Below are positions 51,522-62,893 of a stretch of DNA of 64,000 bases, one piece after another (within the stretch, counting starts at the first letter, position 1; each line of letters starts with the position of its first letter). Origin of the DNA: Cognatilysobacter terrigena (lineage in GTDB: Bacteria; Pseudomonadota; Gammaproteobacteria; Xanthomonadales; Xanthomonadaceae). The stretch lies in the NCBI RefSeq assembly GCF_004361065.1, contig NZ_SELT01000014.1, positions 1 through 64,000 on the forward strand. Reading direction: 5' to 3'. The position numbers were made by a program, and so were the translations under genes. The notes beneath the pieces are model-generated. The model saw only the letters and a list, made by a program, of their open reading frames with translations. It ran no database searches and was not told where the DNA came from.

Positions 51522-52343
51522 TCAGCGCAATTGGCCGAGAACGTTCAGAGTCGGTTTCGAAAGATTCAACGTGTAGAAGTGAAGCGACGGTGCGCCGCCG
51601 TCGATCAAGCGGCGGCAGAGCTGCGCGACGACTTCCGCGCCGAACGCGCGGACGCTTTCCGCGTCGTCCGCGTACGCGAGCATGCGCTGTGCGATCCACC
51701 GCGGAATCTCCGCACCGCAGAGCTCGGAGAAGCGGCGGATCTGGCTGAAGTTCGCGATGGGCATGACACCGGGCACGACGGGGATGTCGATGCCGGCGCG
51801 ACGCACGTCGTCGACGAAGCGGAAGTAGGCGTCGGCGTTGTAGAAGTACTGCGTGATCGCACCGTTCGCGCCCGCGCGCACCTTGCCGATGAAGTTCTTC
51901 AGGTCGACCTGCGCGTCGCGCGCCTGCGGATGCATCTCCGGGTACGCGGCGACCTCGATGTGGAAATGGTCGCCGGTTTCCTCGCGGATGAAGCTCACGA
52001 GCTCATCGGCGTAGCGCAGCTCACCGGCGCTGACCGTGCCCGACGGCAGGTCGCCACGCAGTGCCACCAGCCGCTTGGCGCCGAGCGCGCGATAGAGCTT
52101 CAACAGGCCGCGGATTTCCTCACGCGAGCCGCCCATGCAGGTGAGGTGCGGCGCGGCATCGAAACCGTCGGTGCGCAGCTTCTGGATTGTCTCGGGGGTA
52201 TGGCTGAGCGTCGAACCGCCGGCGCCGAAGGTGACGCTGACGTACTCCGGCCCGTGTGCCTTGAGCTTGGCGACCGTCTTGTCGAGCTGGGCGTGCTGCT
52301 CGGGCGTCTTCGGCGGGTAGAACTCGAAGCTGACGGGAACCAT
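51522..52343 (-). CDS. metF: 5,10-methylenetetrahydrofolate reductase MetF
   Basis: The 273-residue FAD-dependent barrel makes 5-methyl-THF for methionine synthesis. It contains VSFEFYPPKTPEQ, YVSVTFGAGGST, LVALRGDLPSG, ANGAITQYFYNADAYFRFVD and IPVVPGVMPIANF. It is one of the activated-methyl-cycle genes in this region, together with ahcY and metK. Confidence 0.95.
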   Translation of the reverse strand: MVPVSFEFYPPKTPEQHAQLDKTVAKLKAHGPEYVSVTFGAGGSTLSHTPETIQKLRTDGFDAAPHLTCMGGSREEIRGLLKLYRALGAKRLVALRGDLPSGTVSAGELRYADELVSFIREETGDHFHIEVAAYPEMHPQARDAQVDLKNFIGKVRAGANGAITQYFYNADAYFRFVDDVRRAGIDIPVVPGVMPIANFSQIRRFSELCGAEIPRWIAQRMLAYADDAESVRAFGAEVVAQLCRRLIDGGAPSLHFYTLNLSKPTLNVLGQLR

Positions 52344-52455
52344 GGCGCGCCCAGAGGAGAAGTGGGCGCATTCTATCTCTCTATCGCGATGGATAGAAAC
52401 TGAGTCGGTGGTCCGGCTCGCGAATGCGACGGCGTGTGCCGCGTCTTGGGCGCAG

Positions 52456-53136
52456 TTACTGCGAGGTCCGCGCCGTATCCGCGCGCGCGCTGCCGTGCAG
52501 GATATGCCCCGTATTCGTATCGAGCGACGCCGCGTGCCCCGAGGTATCGAGCAGCAGGAACGGCACGCCGCCGGTTTTCAGCTCGTAGGGGCTGAACCAG
52601 CTCATCGCACTCGCCGGTGTCGCCGCGCCGACCGCGATCACGCGTTCCGGGAAGCCCGCATGGCGCAGCACGTCGTCGGTCTGGCGGTCGTTGCGCGCCA
52701 TGATCTTCTCGCGCACCAGATTCGGCAGGGCGAGCGAGGGATCGAGCGCGCTGCGGTGCAACCCGAGGCCCGAATCGAACGTCATCTCACGCGTGTTCGC
52801 CGCCGCCCACATGAGCGCGCACGCACTCGCGCAGCGACCGGCCACGCGCACCGCGAGGCCGCGCGCGTTCGCGAGTTCCGCCACGCGCAACGCCTGCGCA
52901 CGCATGCCGCCCGGTCCGCTGACGATCAGGCGCTGCGTCTCCGGATGGCTCTGCAGCGCGGCGCGGACATCGTCTTCGAAGCGTCGGCCGATGACGCCGC
53001 TGATCCGCAATGCGTGCTCGGACGGGACGGCTTCGACTGCCGCATTGTCGTCGTCGACATCGGGTACGTCGGCGGCACGCACGGTGCCTGCGGCCATCAG
53101 AAGGGCGAGGTTCGCCACGACGAGAAAGCGCTTCAC
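52456..53136 (-). CDS. Exported ClpP/crotonase-like protein (COG3904-like), unknown function
   Basis: The 226 residues begin with a signal peptide (MKRFLVVANLALLMAAGTVR-A). The core (about 40-190) has RLIVSGPGGMRAQALRVAEL and a serine in GRCASACALMWAAANTRE, the layout of a periplasmic ClpP-like fold. A His follows at about residue 130 (GLGLHRSAL). Protease activity is possible but unproven. Confidence 0.75.
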   Translation of the reverse strand: MKRFLVVANLALLMAAGTVRAADVPDVDDDNAAVEAVPSEHALRISGVIGRRFEDDVRAALQSHPETQRLIVSGPGGMRAQALRVAELANARGLAVRVAGRCASACALMWAAANTREMTFDSGLGLHRSALDPSLALPNLVREKIMARNDRQTDDVLRHAGFPERVIAVGAATPASAMSWFSPYELKTGGVPFLLLDTSGHAASLDTNTGHILHGSARADTARTSQ

Positions 53137-53364
53137 GGATGCATCTTCGGTTCGGAATCCCCGACCTCATCCTCGCGCAATGGTTGGGGCGCTCCGTGCC
53201 GTTCGTCGCGAAACAATCCAAAACTCGGCAACTGAATGTGCGCGGGTCCGCAATTTCACGGTAGTGATTCACGGCGCGATCACGCCGACCGTGCTGGCGG
53301 CGGCACAAGAACGGCCGCTTCTCGTTCTAAAGCCGCTCGCCCTTTCACGTTGGGTCGTCGCAAA

Positions 53365-53391
53365 GGAAAACGGGCGCCGAAGCGCCCGTTT
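53365..53391 (-). terminator. Rho-independent terminator after ahcY
   Basis: On the - strand AAACGGGCGC-TTCG-GCGCCCGTTT forms a 10-bp stem with a UUCG loop, running into TTTTCC. It lies 28 bases after the ahcY stop. Confidence 0.85.
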
Positions 53392-53418
53392 CCCTGTGTT
53401 GCGATACCGCCGCTTGGA

Positions 53419-54849
53419 TCAGTAGCGGTAGTGGTCCGGCTTGTACGGGCCTTCCTTGTCCACGCCGAGGTACGCGGCCTGGTCGTCGGTCAGCACGGTC
53501 AGCTTCACGCCGATCTTCTCGAGGTGCAGGCGAGCGACTTCCTCGTCGAGCTTCTTCGGCAGGATGTAGACCTTCGCCTCGTACTCGTCCTTATTCGCCC
53601 ACAGATCGAGCTGCGCGAGCGTCTGGTTCGAGAACGAGTTCGACATGACGAAGCTCGGGTGGCCGGTGGCGCAGCCGAGGTTCACCAGGCGGCCTTCGGC
53701 CAGCAGGAAGATCGAGTTGCCGTTCGCGAACGTGTACTTGTCGACCTGCGGCTTGATGTTGGTGCGAACCGCGCCCGAGGTGTTCAGCGCATCGACCTGG
53801 ATCTCGTTGTCGAAGTGGCCGATGTTGCAGACGATCGCCTGGTCCTTCATGCGCGACATGTGCTCGAGCGTGATGACGTCCTTGTTGCCGGTCGTCGTCA
53901 CGTAGATGTCGCCGCGGCCGAGCGTGGACTCGACGGTGTTGACCTCGAAGCCTTCCATCGCGGCCTGCAGGGCGTTGATCGGGTCGATCTCGGTGACGAC
54001 CACGCGCGCACCGTAGGCCCGCAGCGAGTGCGCCGAACCCTTGCCGACGTCGCCGTAGCCGCAGACCACCGCGACCTTGCCGGCGAGCATCACGTCCATC
54101 GCGCGCTTCAGGCCATCGGCCAGCGACTCGCGGCAGCCGTAGAGGTTGTCGAACTTCGACTTGGTGACCGAGTCGTTGACGTTGATCGCCGGCACCAGCA
54201 GCGAGCCTTCCTCGGCGAGCTTGTAGAGGCGGTGCACGCCGGTGGTGGTCTCTTCCGAGACGCCCTTCCAGTCGGCGACGACCTTGTGCCAGAAGCCCGG
54301 GCGCTCATCCTTGACGCGCTTGAGCAGGTTCTTGATGACCTGCTCCTCGTGGGAGCCGGACGGGGAGTTGACCCAGTCGGAACCGTTCTCGAGCTCGTAG
54401 CCCTTGTGGATCAGCAGGGTGACGTCGCCGCCGTCGTCGACGACGAGCTGCGGGCCCAGGCCACCCGGGAAGGTCAGCGCGTCGAGCGTGCAGTCCCAGT
54501 ACTCCTCGAGCGACTCGCCCTTCCACGCGAACACCGGCGTGCCCGATGCGGCGATCGCCGCCGCGGCGTGGTCCTGCGTCGAAAAGATGTTGCACGAGGC
54601 CCAGCGCACGTCGGCGCCGAGGTCCTTCAGCGTCTCGATCAGCACGCCGGTCTGGATCGTCATGTGCAGCGAGCCGGTGACGCGCACGCCGGCGAGCGGC
54701 TTGCTCGGCGCGTACTTGCGGCGGATCGACATCAGGCCCGGCATTTCCTGCTCGGCGATGTCGAGTTCCTTGCGGCCCCAGTCGGCGAGCGAGATGTCGG
54801 CGACCTTGTAGTCGCCCTCGGTCGAAAAGGTCTTGATCTGTGCGTTCAT
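53419..54849 (-). CDS. ahcY: S-adenosylhomocysteine hydrolase AhcY
   Basis: The 476 residues contain the NAD-binding [16 protein letters not shown], the catalytic region [20 protein letters not shown] and the C-terminal PDHYRY. It splits SAH to adenosine and homocysteine, relieving product inhibition of methyltransferases. Its leader carries a SAH riboswitch and its 3' end a terminator. Confidence 0.97.
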   Translation of the reverse strand: MNAQIKTFSTEGDYKVADISLADWGRKELDIAEQEMPGLMSIRRKYAPSKPLAGVRVTGSLHMTIQTGVLIETLKDLGADVRWASCNIFSTQDHAAAAIAASGTPVFAWKGESLEEYWDCTLDALTFPGGLGPQLVVDDGGDVTLLIHKGYELENGSDWVNSPSGSHEEQVIKNLLKRVKDERPGFWHKVVADWKGVSEETTTGVHRLYKLAEEGSLLVPAINVNDSVTKSKFDNLYGCRESLADGLKRAMDVMLAGKVAVVCGYGDVGKGSAHSLRAYGARVVVTEIDPINALQAAMEGFEVNTVESTLGRGDIYVTTTGNKDVITLEHMSRMKDQAIVCNIGHFDNEIQVDALNTSGAVRTNIKPQVDKYTFANGNSIFLLAEGRLVNLGCATGHPSFVMSNSFSNQTLAQLDLWANKDEYEAKVYILPKKLDEEVARLHLEKIGVKLTVLTDDQAAYLGVDKEGPYKPDHYRY

Positions 54850-54912
54850 GGATTGCTCCGTTCAGGAGTCCAGAAGGACTCGCGTCAAACGGGCGCCGTT
54901 GCAGGAAAACCG

Positions 54913-54977
54913 TGCCGAGCCTGATTCCGGTGTGACACCACGCCTGACGGCGGCCGGACTTGCAGCGCCCCTCGGCA
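54913..54977 (-). ncRNA. SAH riboswitch upstream of ahcY
   Basis: On the - strand TGCCGAGGGGCGCTGCAAG at the 5' side and ATCAGGCTCGGCA at the 3' side enclose a variable hairpin. They match the conserved core of the SAH riboswitch (CCGAGGRGCGYUGCR ... YCAGGCUCGG). In this class SAH binding turns on ahcY. The position in the ahcY leader and the upstream -10 box agree. Confidence 0.9.
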
Positions 54978-54987
54978 GGGCCCGCGA

Positions 54988-54993
54988 ATTGTA
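54988..54993 (-). promoter_or_regulatory. -10 box of the ahcY promoter
   Basis: TACAAT on the - strand (within GCTGTACAATTCG) places the start at about 54981, four bases before the riboswitch. No clear -35 could be chosen. Confidence 0.5.
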
Positions 54994-55161
54994 CAGCGAG
55001 GCGGCCCGCGGCACTCGTGGCGCTGTCGGGATGCCAGTCGGTTTGAGGCTTACGCGGCTAGTCCACCGCGAAGCGGCCGTTGGAGCGAGTGCTGCCGCTC
55101 ACTCGCTACGGTGGCGGCGTATGAAGTCGGCGACTTCGCGTGACGATGCCTCGAGTGAGCG

Positions 55162-56763
55162 TCACCAATCCGTGGGCCGATAGTCCTTCAGGAACTGACC
55201 CCAGACGTGTTCGCCGGTGTTGATGCCGTGGATGATCGGATCGACGATGCGTGCCGCGCCGTCGACGATGTCCAGCGGCGGATGGAAGCGCTCATCGACG
55301 ACCTTGCGCGCTGCGATCTCCACCGGATCCTCGTCCGTCACCCAACCGGTGTCGACCGAATTCATGTGGATGCCGTCGGCCTGGTAATCCGCGGCCGACG
55401 TGCGCGTCATCATGTTGAGCGCCGCTTTCGCCATGTTCGTATGCGGATGACGCGTCGTCTTGAAGTTGCGATAGAACTGACCTTCCACCGCCGACACGTT
55501 GACGATGTGCTTGTCGCGACCGGGCGTGCGCAGCATCAGCGGCTTCAATCGCGCATTGATGATGAAGGGCGCGACGGCATTGACGAGCTGCGTCTCCAGC
55601 AGCTCGACCGCGGGCACCTCGTGCATCAGCAGTCGCCATGAATTGCGACCGCGCAGGTCGACCTGCTGCAGGTCCTTGTCGAGCTGGCCTTCGGGGAAGA
55701 GGTGCTTCTGGCCGAGGAGTTCGTCGGCGAGGAGCGGCACCTGCGACAGTTCCGCCGCGCGCGTCAGACCGGCGGCATCGTGCAGCGCACTTTCGCCGTG
55801 CGACATGAGCGACTGCGCGGTATCGCCTTCCGGCAGCATCGCGTAGCCGCGCAGGCCTTCGTAACGACCGACGAGCCGACGGATCTGTTCAGGCGCGTCA
55901 TGCAGCGCCGCGGTTTCGCCGGCCATCATGTGCGCGTAGAAGCCGGGCGGACGTCGCACCGTCTGGCAGGCATTGTTGATGATGAAATCGAGCCGATCAT
56001 GCGTGCGCAGCATCTCGCTGCAGAACGCTTCGACGCTCGGCGTGTGTCGCAGGTCGAGGCCGAAGATTTCCAGGCGATCGCTCCACTCCGCGAAGTCCGG
56101 CTCCTGCGCGTAACGCATCGCGGAATCGCGCGGGAAACGTGTCGTCACGATCAAACGCGCGCCGGCGCGCAGCAGCTTGATGCCGGCCTGATACCCGATT
56201 TTGACGCGGCCACCCGTCAGCAGCGCAACGCGCCCCGACAGGTCCGCCAGCTCGCCGCGCTTGAAGAAATTTAAGTCCGCGCACGGCGGGCAGAGCTGGT
56301 CGTAGAAGTGATGGACCTGCGTGTACTTCTGTTTGCAGACGTAGCAGGTCAGCACTTCCGGCGACTCGCGTTCCGGCGTGTCGACATGCACTGCGGGGGC
56401 TTCCAGCGCGAGGCGATCAGGCCCGCGCGGCGGCAGGTAGTTCGGTGTGGTGAACACCGGCTTGCGGCGCAGCTCGCGGATGCCGGTGCTGTCGAGCAAC
56501 GCTTCGGTGCGACGCACGTTCTCGGCATTGCGCTCGCGTTCGCGATTCTTTTGCCGTTCCTTGCGCGCCTTGCGATCCGGATGGAACGCGGCGGCGATCG
56601 ACGCATGCAGCCGTGCGCGATCCTCGGCGGGCAACGCGTCGAGGACGGTACGGTCCGTGGCGACCTGCGTCAGCAACGCCGTGGCATCGCGCACGCGGTC
56701 GAGCAGGGCGGTATCAGCGGACGGGGAGGCGTGCGGGGCCGCCGCCGCGGGATTCGGGGTCAT
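55162..56763 (-). CDS. Atypical SDR-family protein with N-terminal Cys4 zinc-ribbon-like segment
   Basis: The 533 residues from ATG 56763 (56820 is an alternative) start with a charged helical region (RKARKERQKNRERERNAENV). A CYVCKQ ... LCPPC segment follows (about 185-210), then a Rossmann domain with LLTGGRVKIGYQAG. The position of the SDR YxxxK motif reads TNMAK, so the catalytic Tyr is replaced by Thr. NNAC and NVSAVEGQFYR are present. The role is unknown; a non-standard dehydrogenase or binding protein is inferred. Confidence 0.82.
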   Translation of the reverse strand: MTPNPAAAAPHASPSADTALLDRVRDATALLTQVATDRTVLDALPAEDRARLHASIAAAFHPDRKARKERQKNRERERNAENVRRTEALLDSTGIRELRRKPVFTTPNYLPPRGPDRLALEAPAVHVDTPERESPEVLTCYVCKQKYTQVHHFYDQLCPPCADLNFFKRGELADLSGRVALLTGGRVKIGYQAGIKLLRAGARLIVTTRFPRDSAMRYAQEPDFAEWSDRLEIFGLDLRHTPSVEAFCSEMLRTHDRLDFIINNACQTVRRPPGFYAHMMAGETAALHDAPEQIRRLVGRYEGLRGYAMLPEGDTAQSLMSHGESALHDAAGLTRAAELSQVPLLADELLGQKHLFPEGQLDKDLQQVDLRGRNSWRLLMHEVPAVELLETQLVNAVAPFIINARLKPLMLRTPGRDKHIVNVSAVEGQFYRNFKTTRHPHTNMAKAALNMMTRTSAADYQADGIHMNSVDTGWVTDEDPVEIAARKVVDERFHPPLDIVDGAARIVDPIIHGINTGEHVWGQFLKDYRPTDW

Positions 56764-56959
56764 GAGCAGGATGTCGAGCGGAGCCGGGGCGGCCTCCGGC
56801 CGCGGGCGGTGCGGCATTTTCGCATTGCGACCCCTGTCAGCGGCTGTGCGCACATGAACGCGAATAGCGGGCGATCGATTCCTCGTTCCGCACGGCACAG
56901 CGATCGCGACTCCGGTCGCGTCCGCCATGCCTTCTGGCGCATGACAGTCCAGCGGCCGG

Positions 56960-59512
56960 ATGCGAAGCATGGCGATTCGCCCGCTTCGGAACCGCCACGT
57001 GCCCCGTCACGCCCACCTGTTGCGCCACGTTCTCCTTCCCACCCTGCTGTCGCTGGCCTGCGCCGGCGTCGCGATCGGCCAGCCAGCGGCGCTCACCACG
57101 CCGAACGCCGCGAAAGCCGACGCCGGCTACCGCCTGCCCGCCGCCGAGTTGCAGGCCATCGTCGACGCCCCGCGGCCGCCGCAGCTGCTGCTCGGGCCGA
57201 AGCGCGACGTCGCCGCGATGCTGCAGACGCCGCCGCTCCCGTCGATCCGCCTGGTCGCGCAGCCCGAACTCAAGCTCGCCGGCATCCGCATCAACGCGCG
57301 GAGCTATGCGCCGAGCCGATTCTCGTTCGGCAGCGACCTGTGGCTGATGGACGTCGCCACCGGCAAGAACGCGAAGATCGACGGCCTGCCGCAGCCCCTG
57401 TCGGTCGCGGGCGCGGTGTGGTCGCCGGACCAGCGCTTCCTCGCGTTAAACCAGCAGGACCCGGTGAGCGGCGCGAACGAGGTGTGGCTGGTCGACGTGC
57501 AGGCGCGCAAGGCGCGTCGCGTCGCGGCCGGTCTGAACACCGTGATGGAAGCGCCGCGCTGGATGCCTGATTCGCGCAACCTGCTGGTGAACCTGCGTCC
57601 CGCAGGGCAGGGTGAGCCGCCCGCAGGCGACAGCGCGCCCGCCGGCCCGAACGTGCAGGAAACGCAGGGCAGCGGCACCGTGCGCCAGCTGCGCACCTAC
57701 CAGGACATGCTGCGCAGCGAGACCGATGCGCGCGTGCTCGACCACTACCTCACCGCGCAGCCCGCGCTGGTGTCGGTCGATGGCGAAGTCCGCACGATCG
57801 GCGAACCCGCGCGCTACGTCGACGTCGCACCGTCGCCGGACGGTCGCCACCTGCTCGTGCAGACGATCGATCGTCCGTATTCCTACATCGTCCCGCTGTC
57901 GTACTTCCCGCGGCGCATCGCGGTGGTCGGGCTCGACGGTCGCGCCGAACACACCATCGCCACGCTTCCATTGTTCGAAGGCCTGCCGAACGGCAACGAC
58001 GCCGTGCCGACGGGCGTGCGCGACATCGAATGGCGCAGCGACGCGCCGGCCACGCTCGTCTGGGCCGAAGCGCAGGACGGCGGCGATCCCGCGAAGGCGG
58101 CCGACATCCGCGACGTCGTCTACCAGCAGGCGGCACCGTTCGATGCGGCGCCGACCGTGCTCGCAAAACTCGCCACGCGTTTCGCCGGCGCGACGTGGGG
58201 TCGCGGCGACGTCGCGCTGGTGGACGAGTTCTGGTGGAAGACGCGCCAGCAGAAGCAGTGGCTGGTCGCGCCCGATGCACCGACGATCGCGCCACGCCTC
58301 GTGCACGAAGGCTCCAGCGAAGATCGCTACGCCGACCCGGGCAACGCGGTCACCACGCGCAACGGCAGCTACCTGCCGCGTCTGCAGTTCACTGCGGACG
58401 GCAGCGCGTTCTTCCGCATCGGCGACGGCGCATCGCCCGAGGGCGACCGCCCGTTCGTCGATCGCGTGAACCTGGCGGACTTCGCCACGACGCGCGTGTT
58501 CCGTTCGGCGGCGCCGAACTACACCGCACCCGTCGCGGTGCTCGACGATGCCGGCAACCGCCTGCTGGTGACGCAGGAGTCGCCCGCGAATCCGCCGAAC
58601 TACTTCGTGCGCGACGACAAGGGCGCGTTGCGCGCGCTCACCGCGTTCAAGCATCCGACACCGCAGCTCAAGGACATCCGCAAGGAGCAGATCCGCTACA
58701 AGCGCAAGGACGGTGTCGAGCTGACCGGCACGCTGTACCTGCCACCGGGCTTCAGGCCGGGCAAGGACAAGCCGCTGCCGCTGCTGATGTGGGCGTATCC
58801 GGCCGAGTTCAAATCCGCCGCGGCGGCGTCGCAGGTCACCGATTCGCCGTACCGCTTCAATGCGGTGAGCTACTGGGGTCCGCTACCGTTCCTCGCGCGC
58901 GGCTTCGCGGTGCTCGACGATCCGTCCATGCCGATCGTGGGCGAGGGCGATCGCGAGCCGAACGACACCTACATCGAGCAGCTCACCTCGAGTGCGCAGG
59001 CGGCGGTCGACGAAGTCGTGCGTCGTGGCATCGCCGATCGCGATCGCATCGCCGTGGGCGGGCATTCGTACGGCGCGTTCATGACGGCGAACCTGCTCGC
59101 GCACACGCGCCTGTTCAAGGCGGGCGTCGCACGCAGCGGCGCGTACAACCGCACGCTCACGCCGTTCGGCTTCCAGGCCGAGGAACGCAACTACTGGGAC
59201 GCGCGCGAGACGTACATGACGATGTCGCCGTTCAACTACGTCAAGGACATCAAGGACGCGCTCCTGATGATCCACGGCGAAGACGACAACAACTCCGGCA
59301 CGGTCCCGATCCAGAGCGAACGCATGTTCGCCGCGATCAAGGGCGTCGGCGGCACGGCGCGCCTGGTGATGCTGCCGCGCGAAGCGCACGGCTACCGCGC
59401 GCGCGAGTCGATCATGACGATGCTCGCAGAAACGGACGACTGGCTGACGCGTTACGTGAAGAATGCCAAGGCGACTGCGCCGTCCGCATCGGCGAGCGCC
59501 GCAGCGAAGTGA
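56960..59512 (+). CDS. S9-family (glutamyl endopeptidase-like) serine peptidase
   Basis: The 850 residues include a signal peptide (hydrophobic HVLLPTLLSLACAGVAIG), a beta-propeller (about 80-580) and the alpha/beta-hydrolase catalytic domain with nucleophile GGHSYGAFMTA, then LLMIHGEDDNNSGTVPIQSE (Asp) and REAHGYRARES (His). It is probably periplasmic. ATG 56960 and 56969 are both possible. It is divergent from the SDR gene. Confidence 0.92.
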   Translation: MRSMAIRPLRNRHVPRHAHLLRHVLLPTLLSLACAGVAIGQPAALTTPNAAKADAGYRLPAAELQAIVDAPRPPQLLLGPKRDVAAMLQTPPLPSIRLVAQPELKLAGIRINARSYAPSRFSFGSDLWLMDVATGKNAKIDGLPQPLSVAGAVWSPDQRFLALNQQDPVSGANEVWLVDVQARKARRVAAGLNTVMEAPRWMPDSRNLLVNLRPAGQGEPPAGDSAPAGPNVQETQGSGTVRQLRTYQDMLRSETDARVLDHYLTAQPALVSVDGEVRTIGEPARYVDVAPSPDGRHLLVQTIDRPYSYIVPLSYFPRRIAVVGLDGRAEHTIATLPLFEGLPNGNDAVPTGVRDIEWRSDAPATLVWAEAQDGGDPAKAADIRDVVYQQAAPFDAAPTVLAKLATRFAGATWGRGDVALVDEFWWKTRQQKQWLVAPDAPTIAPRLVHEGSSEDRYADPGNAVTTRNGSYLPRLQFTADGSAFFRIGDGASPEGDRPFVDRVNLADFATTRVFRSAAPNYTAPVAVLDDAGNRLLVTQESPANPPNYFVRDDKGALRALTAFKHPTPQLKDIRKEQIRYKRKDGVELTGTLYLPPGFRPGKDKPLPLLMWAYPAEFKSAAAASQVTDSPYRFNAVSYWGPLPFLARGFAVLDDPSMPIVGEGDREPNDTYIEQLTSSAQAAVDEVVRRGIADRDRIAVGGHSYGAFMTANLLAHTRLFKAGVARSGAYNRTLTPFGFQAEERNYWDARETYMTMSPFNYVKDIKDALLMIHGEDDNNSGTVPIQSERMFAAIKGVGGTARLVMLPREAHGYRARESIMTMLAETDDWLTRYVKNAKATAPSASASAAAK

Positions 59513-59540
59513 CGCGAGCGACACATTCCGTCGTTCCATG

Positions 59541-59569
59541 AAAAAGGGCCGCATCTCGCGGCCCTTTTT
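59541..59569. terminator. Bidirectional terminator between the S9 peptidase and metK
   Basis: AAAAAGGGCCGC-ATCTC-GCGGCCCTTTTT is symmetrical, with an A run on one side and a U run on the other. It can end both convergent transcripts. Confidence 0.88.
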
Positions 59570-59605
59570 CTTTGCCGGATCGCTCCGGCGATGAAGCGAA
59601 GCCGA

Positions 59606-60817
<1,212 letters not shown>

Positions 60818-60924
60818 CGGGCTTTATCCTTGTATTCGGATAGAAAGATGGCCGCGCATGATACAGGCTCGGCCCGGCCGGTGCATTCTGCGCCGGCCCA
60901 CGCGCGGAAGGGGTCAACGGCGGT

Positions 60925-61755
60925 TCAGAACACGGTCGCCCGCGCCTGCAGGAACGAATAGAAGAACACGGCGTTCGGGTCGTTCTGGACCTGGTGCATC
61001 TCGCGGCGCACCCCATCGACGATGTCGGGCGTGACGACGCCGGCCTCGATCAGGTTGTCCGCGGCCGACAGCAGCAGTTCCTCCCAGAACGCGATCATGA
61101 CCTTGCGACGCGCCGGCTCGCGATTGTCGAAGTAGAACGTCTTCACTTCCGTCGAGACGTCGCGGTAGCCACCGGCGAGCAGCAGGTTGCCGAGCTTCGC
61201 GCCCACGAACGGGTCGCCGCCGTGTTCGTGCTGGAAGTCGTTGAACGCCATCCAGTAGCGCCAGACGTTCGGCGAATACGGGTCGAGGAAGAACGAGGAG
61301 TTCATGACCTCGGTGATGTAGACCGGCGAGCCCGGATTGAGCACGCGGCGCACCTCGTTGAGCACGCGGGCGGGCGACGGCACGTGTTCGAGCACCCAGC
61401 ACAGGAACGCGCCGTCGAAACTGCGCGGCTCGAAGGGCAGGTCGGTGGCGTCGGCCTGCTTCAGTTCGTAGCGGCCGTCGAGCCAGGGCTTGCCGCCGAG
61501 ATGCTCACGCGCCGCTTCGAGCTGCGGCTCGCTCAGGTCGATGCAGGTGACGTGCAGGTCGGGAAAGCGCCGCAGCAGGATCTCCGTCTGCGCGCCGACG
61601 CCGCTACCGACCTCGAGCACGCGACGCGCGCCGGTGTAGTCGATCGTCGAGAAGATCGTCGACTCGGCGATGCGCGCCTGCTTGAGCAGGCGGGCCTGCT
61701 CGGTGCGCGAAAAGCCGTGCAGGTAGACGTGGTCGGTGTCGTCGTGGTCGGTCAT
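60925..61755 (-). CDS. SAM-dependent class I methyltransferase
   Basis: The 276 residues have the SAM motif RVLEVGSGVGAQTEILLRR, acidic motif ITCIDLSEPQLEAAR-type (VTCIDLSEPQ) and the post-motif region FDGAFLCWVLEHVPSPARVL. The C-terminal half has a specific substrate part. The substrate is unknown. It lies upstream of metK on the same strand. Confidence 0.88.
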   Translation of the reverse strand: MTDHDDTDHVYLHGFSRTEQARLLKQARIAESTIFSTIDYTGARRVLEVGSGVGAQTEILLRRFPDLHVTCIDLSEPQLEAAREHLGGKPWLDGRYELKQADATDLPFEPRSFDGAFLCWVLEHVPSPARVLNEVRRVLNPGSPVYITEVMNSSFFLDPYSPNVWRYWMAFNDFQHEHGGDPFVGAKLGNLLLAGGYRDVSTEVKTFYFDNREPARRKVMIAFWEELLLSAADNLIEAGVVTPDIVDGVRREMHQVQNDPNAVFFYSFLQARATVF

Positions 61756-61878
61756 CGTGGGCCTCCGTGCGCCACATCATGGACGCGACGCGCTAAGCGT
61801 CCGTGACATCGACCGGCAGCGGGCGGCTTCGGCTGGAACACGATGTCGCGGGAGCGCGACTGCAACGCGGCGGGTAGA

Positions 61879-62871
61879 TCAGGCCGCGAGTTCGAGCGGC
61901 GTGCCGGCGATCAGGGCGTCGAAATAGTCGCGGGTCAGGCGCAACTGCGCGTCGGCCGTCTCCGCGCGGTTGACGACGGCACGGAACGCCGCGTTTTCCG
62001 GCCTGTCCTTCGCGTACCAGCCCAGGTGCTTGCGCGCGATGCGCACGCCGGAGACTCCGCCGTAGAACGCATGCAGCGCCTCGAGGTGGCCAAGCAGGAC
62101 GTCGCGCACCTCCTCGAGCGAGGGCGGTGCAAGTTCTTCGCTCGTCGCGAGGAAATGCGCGACCTCGCGGAAGATCCACGGTCGGCCTTGCGCGGCGCGG
62201 CCGATCATCACCGCGTCGCAGCCGGTGTAGGCGAGTACCTCGGCGGCCTTGCGCGGGGAGTCGACATCGCCGTTCGCGACGACCGGAATCGACAGCGCCG
62301 CTTTGACCATCGCGATCGTGTCGTACTCGGCGAACCCGGTGTACTGCTGGTCGCGCGTGCGGCCGTGGATCGCGAGCGAGGCCATGCCCGCGCTTTCGGC
62401 GATGCGCGCGATGGTCAGCGCGTTCTTCGCGTCCGCCGCCCAACCGGTGCGGATCTTCAGCGTGACCGGCACGTCGACCGCGTTGACCACGGCATCGAGG
62501 ATGCGGCCGACCAGCGCCTCGTCGCGCATCAGCGCCGAGCCCGCCCAGGCGTTGCACACCTTCTTGGCCGGGCAGCCCATGTTGATGTCGATGATCTGCG
62601 CGCCGTGCTCGACGTTGTGACGCGCCGCGTCGGCCATCGCCTCGGGGATCGTGCCAGCGATCTGCACGCTGATCGGCGCGGGTTCGTCGACGTGGTCCAT
62701 GCGGTGGCGCGACTTCGCGGTCGTCCAGAAGCGCGGGTCCGACGTCGTCATTTCCGACACGCACAGCCCCGCGCCCAGCCGCTTGCACAGCAGCCGGAAC
62801 GGTTTGTCGGTAACGCCCGCCATGGGCGCGAGGATCACGCGCGGCGCGATCTCGTAGGGGCCGATGCGCAT
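61879..62871 (-). CDS. dusB: tRNA-dihydrouridine synthase DusB
   Basis: The 330-residue FMN barrel contains ILAPMAGVTDKPFR, the catalytic Cys in DINMGCPAKKVC, IHGRTRDQQYTGFAEYD and ANGDVDSPRKAAEVL. The NMGCPAKKVC motif is the DusB type. It reduces a uridine in tRNA. Confidence 0.95.
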   Translation of the reverse strand: MRIGPYEIAPRVILAPMAGVTDKPFRLLCKRLGAGLCVSEMTTSDPRFWTTAKSRHRMDHVDEPAPISVQIAGTIPEAMADAARHNVEHGAQIIDINMGCPAKKVCNAWAGSALMRDEALVGRILDAVVNAVDVPVTLKIRTGWAADAKNALTIARIAESAGMASLAIHGRTRDQQYTGFAEYDTIAMVKAALSIPVVANGDVDSPRKAAEVLAYTGCDAVMIGRAAQGRPWIFREVAHFLATSEELAPPSLEEVRDVLLGHLEALHAFYGGVSGVRIARKHLGWYAKDRPENAAFRAVVNRAETADAQLRLTRDYFDALIAGTPLELAA

Positions 62872-62893
62872 GCCGCCATTCTAAGCGGCGCGG

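Noticed and set aside
60818..60924. SAM riboswitch in the metK leader
   Set aside because: The leader is short and I see none of the conserved cores of known SAM riboswitch classes.
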